This document shows, one piece after another, positions 27,301 to 33,889 of a stretch of DNA of 34,022 bases; position 1 is the first letter of the stretch, and each line of letters begins with the position of its first letter. The position numbers and the translations under genes are program-made. Under the pieces are notes generated by a model that made no database searches, was not told the origin of the DNA, and was given only the letters and a program-made list of their open reading frames with translations. Where the stretch lies: NCBI GenBank assembly GCA_025459265.1, contig JALOQX010000052.1, forward strand, positions 1-34,022, in the 5' to 3' direction. Source of the stretch: Pirellulaceae bacterium (GTDB lineage: Bacteria > Planctomycetota > Planctomycetia > Pirellulales > Pirellulaceae).

Positions 27301-27771
27301 CTGCGGAAGTTGCTGGGGCAGGGGGGGGAGACGCGGAACAGGCTCCCTGCGGCGATCCGGGCCGTCACACGCAGCGCCGTCATCGGCATGATGAAGACGC
27401 TGGATGTCGCCGATGTCATGTTCTCGAAAAACCGCGGGCAGGGCAACGAGGCCGCGACGCTGCTGGAGTCGCTCGAATCGGCCACGCCACGGCTGCTGCG
27501 CTGCGGCGGCGCCAAACGGCTGCTCGTCATGCTCCCTCAGGGCTCCAACCACGTTCGTCCGTTGCAGATCCTCCACCAGCAGATGGGCGAGACACCGTCC
27601 CTGGCTCAGAACCACGACGGTGAATTCGTCATGTGCTACGAGGTCGAACGGATCTCGCTGACCCAGGTCGCGGTGACGCTGATTGAAGGCCGCCGCGATC
27701 TGGCTGCCGCCGCCGGCCGTGTCCACGCGCGCACCGACGTGAACTGGGCGCCCCTGCCGGACGTTACCTGA
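24364..27771 (+). CDS. Ser/Thr kinase fused to a tubulin/FtsZ-like GTPase domain
   Basis: This 1135-residue protein has an eukaryotic-type kinase domain at about residues 12-270: glycine loop GAGGYG (22-27), lysine K43 in KAIK, catalytic loop HLDIKPEN with D140 and N145 (the Arg of HRD is Leu, a non-RD kinase), DFG at 157-159, and PPE. A disordered Ser/Arg linker (about 275-335) follows. Residues about 340-700 look like the tubulin-like (Tubulin_2) domain: FVGVGRSAGRILLQL near the start, the nucleotide-binding signature SGGTGSG at 486-492, and the NAYAALSELNHF helix. Residues 700-1135 are mostly helical with a coiled coil near 890-930 (AAVRDELVDLERELRHL) and a small alpha/beta end. Start is GTG 24364 with GGAGG 6-7 nt upstream. 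It has no transmembrane helix. It could phosphorylate threonine in its own linker or in partners, read by the upstream FHA protein. Confidence 0.92.
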   Translation: MALQAITSAEPIPGYRIRERIGAGGYGEVWTADAPGGLVKAIKFVYGFLNEDRASRELKALNRIKTVRHPFLLSLERIEVVDGQLLIVTELAEASLKDRFDAYRAKEATGIPRDELLRYMRDTADVLDFMNEEHSLQHLDIKPENLLLLAGRVKVADFGLVKDIHDATASLMGGLTPLYAPPEVFDGRPSRRSDQYSLAIVYQEMLTGELPFPGTTAMQLARQHLHARPRLSALPEHDQEIIARALSKAPNDRFANCREMIDALDRAPQEAAGRSAERADVNRSRDTLRRHSSERSAGVEPPGDAGFIAPSWADVDSAVPRVQDAPAVTALPPLEVPNTVRVAHPTVFVGVGRSAGRILLQLRRRLADRFGMLDNLPAFQMLLLDTDSKDLMQLTQNRHGFRPDELLAMPWISRRWLYNIPKSLKTEGLRPLGRLAFIDHAEDISQRLRQALVAATEPSALTLSRETTELPFQEHDVRVVLIASVSGGTGSGVVADLAFLIRHQLEQLGFAGDNLYAVLTHSVGRNPRDKELSAINAYAALSELNHFARSDGGYPGERACGLPPYKHAGDVLRHTYLVDLGEGLSEQEFDEAAERVAAYLYLDAATSAGNFFAACRSESEDGSASDMSLRTLGLYQFSCLQDDIVALATDHLSRYAVDRWLVGSAVSLEPPVLKRSAALVGRTTGPNRQVEYLHLQVPAERFADANRLDFDSLIEEVFRYIEHELGQSVTVFFQQQLEILPWPEASSPQGTAALIAQLTKALDALLGGKHDPLDQSRADLGTLEASLQNFRKRATVKRTEAIREWLLDRVDDENSRVRGAMWLAKWLGNLCQTAEERAVQLRQTVAHELTEAERLLAALPTTRGRSRDRAGPDLPELLAQYCKHRLYERVVETVESIGKAAKSQVAAVRDELVDLERELRHLADHFDTSRTLDALVAEDDLGAEDLLDSVNRVLVDGIHQLAEQLEQRLQTAVLKDAGGLRKLLGQGGETRNRLPAAIRAVTRSAVIGMMKTLDVADVMFSKNRGQGNEAATLLESLESATPRLLRCGGAKRLLVMLPQGSNHVRPLQILHQQMGETPSLAQNHDGEFVMCYEVERISLTQVAVTLIEGRRDLAAAAGRVHARTDVNWAPLPDVT

Positions 27772-27781
27772 ACCGGTCGCG

Positions 27782-27877
27782 TTACGAACGGCGGCCCACA
27801 ACCGCAATGTGGCCGATCACCGCCCACAAGGCACAAAACGTGAACGCCATCGTCAACTGGATCCAATCAACGGCCAT
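27782..27877 (-). CDS. Candidate 31-residue single-pass membrane micropeptide
   Basis: Antisense in the gap after the kinase-tubulin gene, an ATG at 27877 opens 32 codons ending in TAA. The peptide reads MAVDWIQLTMAFTFCALWAV then IGHIAVVGRRS: a hydrophobic segment of about 20 residues, Trp near the membrane edges and a positive C-terminus (RR), which fits one transmembrane helix with the C-terminus in the cytoplasm. GAGGA lies 7 nt upstream, a good ribosome-binding site. No longer gene covers this stretch. It ends 10 nt from the end of the kinase-tubulin gene. It resembles short membrane proteins that modulate larger complexes, but no homologue is known to me. It may be a chance open frame. 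Confidence 0.45.
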   Translation of the reverse strand: MAVDWIQLTMAFTFCALWAVIGHIAVVGRRS

Positions 27878-28113
27878 GCAGTCATCCTCAGCGGGTGCCG
27901 GTATTGGCCCTCACGAACGCAAGATACAGCTTTGAGAACTGATTATCGGTTCGCCAGTCGGCGACAATGTAACCGCCTGGCGATCGCACCGCGCGTGTCA
28001 CGTGAGCTGACTTTGCGCGTTGCTCGCATTCGGCAAGCTTGGTAGAGTAGAGAGACGCGGCGGATCGGAACACGCCGCGCGAGGCCACGTATTTCACGGA
28101 ATCTTCTCCGCTC
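27878..28113. other. 236-bp upstream region of the Hsp70-like gene
   Basis: This stretch is less GC-rich than its neighbours and should hold the promoter of the Hsp70-like gene. I see no clear CIRCE-type heat-shock inverted repeat and no confident sigma-70 promoter. An antisense frame at about 27888-28000 (ending YLAFVRANTGTR) looks mildly protein-like but lacks a ribosome-binding site. Confidence 0.45.
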
Positions 28114-29685
28114 ATGGCAGCGTCGAAACAACCGGCCGTCGGTATCGACCTGGGCACGACATTCTCCGTCGCGGCGTGTCTCGACGCCGCCGGCCACCCC
28201 CAGACGCTGGTCAATGCCGAAGGGGAACGGCTGACTCCCAGCGTCGTGCTGATCGAGGACGACGAAGTCGTGGTCGGCAAGGAAGCGGTCAAGGCCATGG
28301 GGACGGACATGGCCCACGTCGCGGACTGCGCGAAGCGGGATGTGGGACAGCGCACCTTTCACAAGCCGTTGGGGGGTCGGCCGTACCCGCCGGAGGCGAT
28401 TGAAGCCTGGGTCCTCAACAAGCTGCGCCTCGACACGCAGAAACTGATCGGCGCCTACCAGAAGGTCGTCGTCACGGTGCCCGCCTACTTTGACGAAGTC
28501 CGGCGGAAAGCGACGCAGGATGCCGGCTACATCGCGGGATTCGACGTGATGGATATCATCAACGAGCCGACGGCGGCTGCCGTGGCGTTCGGCTTTCAGC
28601 GCGGGTTTCTGGCGGAAGGGGGCACGAGTCGGCAGCGCCTGCGGATCCTGGTCTACGATCTGGGTGGCGGCACGTTCGATGTGACGGTCATGGAGATCAC
28701 CGGCCGCGACTTCGTGGCCCTGGCGACCGACGGCGATGTGCGGTTGGGAGGCCGCGACTGGGACCAGCGGCTGGTCGATTGTGTGGCGGAGGATTTCGTG
28801 CGCAAACACGGCGTCGACCCGCGCGAGGATCCCAACGTGGAAGGCCGCATGTGGCGGGAGTGCGAGGACGCGAAGCGGACGCTGTCGGTGCGGTCCCACG
28901 CCCTCATCACCAGCGAATTCGGCGGTCACGTGGCCCGGCTGGACATGACGCGGGCGCAGTTCGAGGAAATGACCTTGGACCTGCTGGAGCGAACGGCCTT
29001 CACCACGCGCCAGACCCTGCAGGCCGCTGGCCTCGACTGGTCGCAGATCGACCGGATCCTGTTGGTGGGTGGGGCGACGCGCATGCCAGCCGTCGTGCGG
29101 ATGCTCCGCGAACTCTCCGGCCAGGACCCCGACCAGAGCGTCTCGCCGGACGAAGCGGTGGCGCACGGCGCGGCGTTGCACGCCGGACTGCTGCTGGCGC
29201 GGCACGCGGGGCAGGCCCCGCGGTTCCAGATCCGGAACGTCAATTCTCACAGTCTGGGCGTCGTGGCGAACGACCCGCAGACCAGCCAGCTGCGCAATGC
29301 GATCCTGATCCCGCGCAATACGCCGCTGCCGGCCGACGCCCGGCGGATCTTCAAGACCCACAAACGCGGACAGAAGTCGATCCTCGTGCAGATCGTGGAG
29401 GGTGAAAGCGCGGCGCCGGACGATTGCGCCCCGGTCGGCCGCTGCTCGGTGCGCGATCTGCCTGCCGACCTGCCGGCGCAGACGCCCATTGAAGTGGGGT
29501 TCCGCTACCTCGACAATGGCCGGTTAAGCGTCCAGGTGAAAGTCGCTGGTACGAACACGCGGTTGGAACATGAAATCATGCGTGAGAACAGCTTGACCAC
29601 CGACCAGCTCAACAGCTGGCGGAAGTACGTCTCCGGCCTGCCCCCGGTGGCACGCGTCATCTCGGATGGAGTGGCGGCCCCATGA
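28114..29685 (+). CDS. Hsp70-family ATPase without a lid domain
   Basis: This is a 523-residue Hsp70-like protein. The actin-fold ATPase is complete: GIDLGTTFS (phosphate 1, residues 10-18), NEPTAAAVAFG (proline switch region), VYDLGGGTFDV (phosphate 2, 180-190) and ILLVGGATRMP (adenosine motif, 315-325). A beta-sandwich substrate domain follows at about 375-485 (NSHSLGVVANDP, RNTPLPADARRIFKT, VQIVEGESAAPDD). After it only about 35 residues remain (TTDQLNSWRKYVSGLPP), so the helical lid and the C-terminal tail of DnaK (about 630 residues) are absent. No dnaJ or grpE is adjacent. It is therefore a specialised Hsp70 rather than the housekeeping DnaK. No strong ribosome-binding site precedes the ATG. 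Its stop overlaps the moeA start (ATGA), so translation is coupled. Neighbouring genes suggest it serves the kinase-tubulin system. Confidence 0.92.
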   Translation: MAASKQPAVGIDLGTTFSVAACLDAAGHPQTLVNAEGERLTPSVVLIEDDEVVVGKEAVKAMGTDMAHVADCAKRDVGQRTFHKPLGGRPYPPEAIEAWVLNKLRLDTQKLIGAYQKVVVTVPAYFDEVRRKATQDAGYIAGFDVMDIINEPTAAAVAFGFQRGFLAEGGTSRQRLRILVYDLGGGTFDVTVMEITGRDFVALATDGDVRLGGRDWDQRLVDCVAEDFVRKHGVDPREDPNVEGRMWRECEDAKRTLSVRSHALITSEFGGHVARLDMTRAQFEEMTLDLLERTAFTTRQTLQAAGLDWSQIDRILLVGGATRMPAVVRMLRELSGQDPDQSVSPDEAVAHGAALHAGLLLARHAGQAPRFQIRNVNSHSLGVVANDPQTSQLRNAILIPRNTPLPADARRIFKTHKRGQKSILVQIVEGESAAPDDCAPVGRCSVRDLPADLPAQTPIEVGFRYLDNGRLSVQVKVAGTNTRLEHEIMRENSLTTDQLNSWRKYVSGLPPVARVISDGVAAP

Positions 29686-30935
29686 CCAATCCCGGGCAGC
29701 CCGCGCGACCCGACGTGCGGATGCGCGGTTTTGCTCAGCGCGCGCAAGTGACAGAAATATGGCAGTGGCTGCGGACGCACGTGCACGCCCTGCCGGCTGA
29801 ATCGGTCGCTACCGTCGGCGCGGCCGGGCGCGTGCTGGCCGAAGAGATCGTGAGCCAGGTCGCGGTGCCGTCGTTCCCGCGCGCCATGATGGACGGATAC
29901 GCCGTGCGGGCGTCCGAGACGTCCGGGGCGTCGCCCTACAGCCCGCTGCCGCTGGAGGTCGTGGACGAGGCGCTGGCCGGGCGGCCCGCGCGGGAGTCTG
30001 TGCAGCCCGGGCAGGCGATCCGCAGCATGACCGGTGCGCTCCTGCCGCCGGGGGCGGACGCCGTCGTCCCGGTCGAATATGTGCGCGAAGAACGCGCCGA
30101 CGGAAAAGTCTGGGTGCTCGCCGAACTCACACCCGGCAAGCACGTGGCGCAAGCGGGCGATGACGTGGCGGTGGGCCAGCACGTGCTCCCCGGCGGACGT
30201 CGGCTGCGTCCCCAGGATCTGGGCGTGCTCGTCTCGTTGGGTATCACCCAGGTCTCGGTCGTGCGTCAGCCGGTTGTCCGCATCGTGGTCACCGGCGACG
30301 AACTCGTGCCCCCCGGCGCAACGCCGCGGGAGGCCCAGATCGTCGATTCCAACAGCCCGATGCTCGTGGCCCTGGTCCAGCGCGACGGCGGCATCGTGAG
30401 GCATCCGGGCATTGTGCGGGACGACCCGCCGGCCATCCTTGCCGCGTTGGAGGACAACGCGGACGCGGTCCTCGTCTCGGGCGGATCCAGTGTAGGACAG
30501 GAGGACCACGCCCCGCGCCTGGTCGCGACGCATGGCCAACTTGTCTTCCACGGGGTGGCCATGCGCCCGAGCAGCCCGGCCGGACTGGGACGCCTGGGAG
30601 ATCGGCTGGTCGTCCTGCTGCCGGGAAATCCTGTCTCCTGTCTCTGCGCCTACGACTTCTTCGCCGGGCGGGCGATCCGCCTGCTGGGCGGCCGTGCCTG
30701 GGACTGGCCCTACCGCCCGTGCCGGCGACGGCTGCGGCATAAACTCGTGTCCACCGTCGGCCGTGTGGACTACGCGCGCGTGCGCCTGGTGGAGGAGGAA
30801 ATCGAGCCGCTGGCGATCAGCGGCGCGTCGATTCTCAGCTCCACGACGCGGGCGGACGGCTTCGTTGTCGTCCCGGAAGACAGCGAGGGATATGCGGCCG
30901 GGACGGAAGTCGACCTATACCTGTACGACGACTGA
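29682..30935 (+). CDS. moeA: Molybdopterin molybdotransferase MoeA, first copy
   Basis: This is a 417-residue cytoplasmic MoeA, which inserts molybdate into adenylated molybdopterin to give the molybdenum cofactor. Family motifs include SFPRAMMDGYAVRA, MTGALLPPGADAVVPVE, RIVVTGDELVPPG, DSNSPMLVALVQRDGG, VSGGSSVGQEDHAP and LPGNPVSCLCAYDFF (PGNPVS at 314-319). The usual MKPGKP motif before PGNPVS reads MRPSSP at 294-299, losing the conserved lysines. It overlaps the Hsp70 gene by 4 nt and precedes the second moeA by 1 nt, so the three genes probably form one transcript. The changed motif may mean altered metal or substrate use, for example tungstate, or reduced activity. Confidence 0.92.
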   Translation: MTNPGQPARPDVRMRGFAQRAQVTEIWQWLRTHVHALPAESVATVGAAGRVLAEEIVSQVAVPSFPRAMMDGYAVRASETSGASPYSPLPLEVVDEALAGRPARESVQPGQAIRSMTGALLPPGADAVVPVEYVREERADGKVWVLAELTPGKHVAQAGDDVAVGQHVLPGGRRLRPQDLGVLVSLGITQVSVVRQPVVRIVVTGDELVPPGATPREAQIVDSNSPMLVALVQRDGGIVRHPGIVRDDPPAILAALEDNADAVLVSGGSSVGQEDHAPRLVATHGQLVFHGVAMRPSSPAGLGRLGDRLVVLLPGNPVSCLCAYDFFAGRAIRLLGGRAWDWPYRPCRRRLRHKLVSTVGRVDYARVRLVEEEIEPLAISGASILSSTTRADGFVVVPEDSEGYAAGTEVDLYLYDD

Positions 30936-30936
30936 C

Positions 30937-32862
30937 ATGCAGCAGGATCAGTTCCTCGATGTGATCGACCGCGACGAAGCCGAGCGGCGCTTCCGCGCCG
31001 CGATACGGCTGGAACCGTTGGAAGTCGACACGGTCGCACTGGCCGAGGCGCTGGGACGGGTGCTGGCCGCGGATGTCGCGGCTGTCGGCGATGTGCCTGC
31101 CTTTGACCGTTCCAATGTCGACGGCTTCGCCGTTCGTGCTGCCGATACGTACGGGGCGCAGGAAGAGCAGCCGCGCGTCCTGCGTCTTTCCCCGGCAGCG
31201 ATTGCCACCGCCGTGGTGCCCTCCCAGGAAGTCGCACCCGGCACGGCCATGGCGATTGCCACCGGAGGCATGCTCCCGCGCGGTGCCGACAGCGTTGTGA
31301 TGGTCGAGGATACGGACACGCGTGAAGACGAACTGCTGGTGCGCCGCGCGGTCGTGCCCGGCTTCGCCGTCACGTTTGCGGGGACGGACATCGCGGCCGG
31401 CGAAACGGTACTGCGACGGGGCGAGCTGGTGACGAGCCGCGAAACAGGCGTGCTGGCCGCGATCGGACGGGCCGCAGTCGACGTGTATCGCCGACCGCGC
31501 GTGGGTATCATCTCGACGGGCGACGAAATTGCCGCACCGGGCACGCCGCTCCCCTTGGGGCACGTGTACGATTCGAACGGCCGGATCCTGGCCGATGCCG
31601 TGCGGGAACAGGGCGCCGTGCCGCTCGAACTGGGGATTGTGCGCGACGACGCAGAACAGTTGCGCGCCGTGCTCCGCGAGGCACTTGACTGCTGCGATGT
31701 CGTCCTGCTCTCCGGTGGCACCAGCAAAGGTGCGGGCGACATCTCGTATCGCATCGTACGGGAGGTGGCCGAGCCGGGGATTGTGGCGCACGGCGTGGCC
31801 CTCAAGCCGGGCAAACCGATTTGCCTGGCCGCGCATCACCGCAAGCCGGTCGTCGTCCTCCCGGGGTTCCCCACGTCGGCGATCTTCACATTTCACGAGT
31901 TCGTCGCACCGGTGATTCGAGCGCTCGGCGGACGGCCCGTGCAGGCCATGGACGACGTCGCCGCACGGATGGCGGTGCGCGTCAACTCCGCCGTCGGCCG
32001 CACCGAGTACCTGCTGGTGTCGCTGGTGCAGCGCTCCGCCGCGGACGGCGCACCCCAACCGCTCGCGGCCTACCCGCTGGGGCAAGGATCAGGATCAGTG
32101 ACCACGTTCAGCCGCGCCGACGGGTTCGTCACCATCGGCCGCCATCAGGAGCTGGTTGCCGAGGACGAAGAGGTGTCCGTGCGGCTGCTGTCGCCCGCCG
32201 TCCAGGTGGCGGACCTGGTGGTGATCGGCAGTCACTGCGTCGGGCTGGATCTGCTGCTGGGTCGGCTGCAGGCCCACGGGCTGCGCACGAAGTTCCTGGC
32301 CGTCGGCTCCACCGGCGGACTCGCCGCGGCCCGGCGTGGCGAATGCGACCTGGCCGGGATCCACCTGCTGGACGCCGCCACTGGGGTGTACAACGTACCG
32401 TTCCTGTCGGCGGACCTGGAGTTGATTCGCGGCTATCGTCGTACGCAAGGCCTCGTGTACCGGCGGGGAGATGCTCGCTTCGCAGGCTGCGCCGCCGAGG
32501 TGGCCCTCGCCCGCGCGCTGGCCGACCCGACCTGTGTCATGGTGAACCGCAACGGCGGCAGCGGCACACGCCTGGTCATCGACCAACTCCTGGCGGGAGC
32601 GCGACCACCCGGGTACGCACTGCAGCCGCGCAACCACACGGCGGTCGCCGCCGCCGTCGCGCAAGGTCGCGCGGACTGGGGCGTGGCGATCCAACGCGTC
32701 GCGCAACAGGCCGGGCTCGGATTCCTGCCGGTGGTCGATGAGCAGTATGACTTCGTGGTACCCAGGGAGCGTGCCGCGCGGCCTGCCGTGACGGCGTTTC
32801 GGGACTTGCTGGCCGACCCCGCGGTGCGCGCCGCATTGAATCAGCTGGGATGCCACCGGTAA
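30937..32862 (+). CDS. moeA: MoeA fused to a periplasmic-binding-protein-like domain
   Basis: This is a 641-residue protein. Residues 1-405 are a MoeA domain with intact motifs: PAFDRSNVDGFAVRAADT, IATGGMLPRGADSVVMVED, RVGIISTGDEI, VYDSNGRILADAV, LSGGTSKGAGDI, and LKPGKPICLAA (289 on) followed by LPGFPTSA. Residues about 420-641 are a PBP-like domain (VVIGSHCVGLDLLLGRL, VGSTGGLAAARRGECDLAGIHLLD, NRNGGSGTRLVIDQLL, DWGVAIQRVAQQAGLGFLPV), the fusion seen in MoeA proteins of many archaea and bacteria, where it may bind a metal oxyanion or sense it. It starts 1 nt after the first moeA stop and has no visible strong ribosome-binding site, pointing to translational coupling. Confidence 0.93.
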   Translation: MQQDQFLDVIDRDEAERRFRAAIRLEPLEVDTVALAEALGRVLAADVAAVGDVPAFDRSNVDGFAVRAADTYGAQEEQPRVLRLSPAAIATAVVPSQEVAPGTAMAIATGGMLPRGADSVVMVEDTDTREDELLVRRAVVPGFAVTFAGTDIAAGETVLRRGELVTSRETGVLAAIGRAAVDVYRRPRVGIISTGDEIAAPGTPLPLGHVYDSNGRILADAVREQGAVPLELGIVRDDAEQLRAVLREALDCCDVVLLSGGTSKGAGDISYRIVREVAEPGIVAHGVALKPGKPICLAAHHRKPVVVLPGFPTSAIFTFHEFVAPVIRALGGRPVQAMDDVAARMAVRVNSAVGRTEYLLVSLVQRSAADGAPQPLAAYPLGQGSGSVTTFSRADGFVTIGRHQELVAEDEEVSVRLLSPAVQVADLVVIGSHCVGLDLLLGRLQAHGLRTKFLAVGSTGGLAAARRGECDLAGIHLLDAATGVYNVPFLSADLELIRGYRRTQGLVYRRGDARFAGCAAEVALARALADPTCVMVNRNGGSGTRLVIDQLLAGARPPGYALQPRNHTAVAAAVAQGRADWGVAIQRVAQQAGLGFLPVVDEQYDFVVPRERAARPAVTAFRDLLADPAVRAALNQLGCHR

Positions 32863-32878
32863 GCGGCCGCGCTGGCGC

Positions 32879-33697
32879 TCATGCGGCCCGCATCAGGACT
32901 TCACCCCGGCCGCCCTCCAACAGATCGCCGTGATACAGCTCGACCTCGACCTCGCCCAACGCCGACGTCGCGGGGAAACGATGCCGCATCAACAGTCGCT
33001 CGATGATGCGCAGGATCTCCAGTCGACAGCGGCAACCGTAGCGGAAGGACGGCAAGAGCATCGGGCGGTCCGGACCCAGCACGCCAATCGTCCCGCGCCG
33101 CATCCCGGCCCCCAGCCGGATGCCACAGTTGCCGTACACCAGAATCGTGCCGGCCAGCAGACCGAAGCCGAGCAAGTCCGCGGCGTCGCCGGCGATCGCG
33201 ATCAGACCGCGACGCATGCTGTGGCCAATCTCATTGCCCGCACTGCCCGACACCAGAATCGTGCCACCGGTCATGCCGCGCGCGCTCCCGCGATACGCCG
33301 CGCCGACCATGTGCCCGGCATCCGCGTGCGCCTGGATCACGCCCCCCAGCATCTCGGCGCCCAGCCAGTCGCTGACGGGGCCCGCCGCATCGATCCGCCC
33401 GCCACGCATTCGGCTCCCCACGTGCCGGCCCGCGGGACCCTCAATCCGCATGATGCCGCGCGTCATGCCCGCGCCGATCCAGTGGACACCGGTCAGCTCC
33501 CCTTCCCAGACCATCGAGTCGCTGTCGGGACTGCCCAGCACACGGAAGAACTCGGCCAACGGCACCTGCCGGTTCCCGTGAAAGATCGGCAGCTGCTCGA
33601 TCGCCGCCAGTGACTTGCCGCACACCGCCTCGGGCAGAATCCCTTCCACTTCCAGCGGAATGGGCGTAGAGTTCATCAGCTGCAGTCGCAAGGTCAT
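32879..33697 (-). CDS. fhcC: Formylmethanofuran dehydrogenase/hydrolase complex subunit C (FhcC)
   Basis: This is a 272-residue right-handed beta-helix subunit of the formyltransferase/hydrolase complex of tetrahydromethanopterin-linked C1 transfer. About seven repeats of the form GxxG..M.RG.I...G.AG are visible, such as IGAGMTRGIMRIEGPAG, VGSRMRGGRIDAAGPV, LGAEMLGGVIQAHADAG and LGAGMRRGTIGVLGP; this is the GXGXG glutamate-synthase-like fold of FwdC/FhcC. The ATG at 33697 follows a GGA 7-8 nt upstream. In bacteria the Fhc complex hydrolyses formyl-methanofuran and is thought not to use the molybdenum centre of the archaeal enzyme, so its position 16 nt from moeA may be coincidence. Other subunits (fhcA, B, D) are not in this window and may lie beyond the repeat-rich right edge. 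Confidence 0.93.
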   Translation of the reverse strand: MTLRLQLMNSTPIPLEVEGILPEAVCGKSLAAIEQLPIFHGNRQVPLAEFFRVLGSPDSDSMVWEGELTGVHWIGAGMTRGIMRIEGPAGRHVGSRMRGGRIDAAGPVSDWLGAEMLGGVIQAHADAGHMVGAAYRGSARGMTGGTILVSGSAGNEIGHSMRRGLIAIAGDAADLLGFGLLAGTILVYGNCGIRLGAGMRRGTIGVLGPDRPMLLPSFRYGCRCRLEILRIIERLLMRHRFPATSALGEVEVELYHGDLLEGGRGEVLMRAA

Positions 33698-33713
33698 GTG
33701 TGAATCCGGGAAC

Positions 33714-33743
33714 GAGGAAGGGGGAAGGGGGAGGGGGGAAGAG
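33714..33743 (+). repeat. Purine tract immediately upstream of fhcC
   Basis: Thirty consecutive A/G bases, mainly G-runs broken by AA, lie 17-46 bp upstream of the fhcC start codon. Such polypurine stretches can form triplex (H-DNA) or G-rich structures. It sits where an fhcC promoter would be expected. Confidence 0.6.
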
Positions 33744-33744
33744 T

Positions 33745-33811
33745 GAACATTGAACATCGAACATCGAACATTGAACATTGAACATTGAACATTGGACATT
33801 GGACATTGAAC
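33745..33811 (+). repeat. Nine tandem copies of the heptamer GAACATT
   Basis: Copies read GAACATT, GAACATC (twice), GAACATT (four) and GGACATT (two), with one copy of GAACATT first, then a partial GAAC. Because 7 is not a multiple of 3, translation gives the cycling peptide FNVQCSM, a familiar source of false genes in planctomycete genomes. It is a non-coding microsatellite-like repeat. Confidence 0.92.
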
Positions 33812-33889
33812 CGCCTGGAGGAGGTGTCTGCAAGGCGGCAGGGAGGTTCCCCATGAATCGGTTCACCGACCGCGGCGGCTCGGCAGGAG

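Noticed and set aside
27888..28000. Antisense frame ending in YLAFVRANTGTR upstream of the Hsp70-like gene
   Set aside because: It looks mildly protein-like but has no ribosome-binding site, no clear start and no recognisable family.
29682..33697. A functional Mo-cofactor/Fhc module
   Set aside because: The bacterial Fhc complex is thought to lack the Mo centre of the archaeal enzyme, and the genes are convergent, so adjacency alone does not support a shared role.
33698..33799. N-terminal extension of FhcC reading MSNVQCSMFNV and similar
   Set aside because: The sequence comes from the heptamer repeat and purine tract; FhcC homology starts at MTLRLQL, which has its own start codon.
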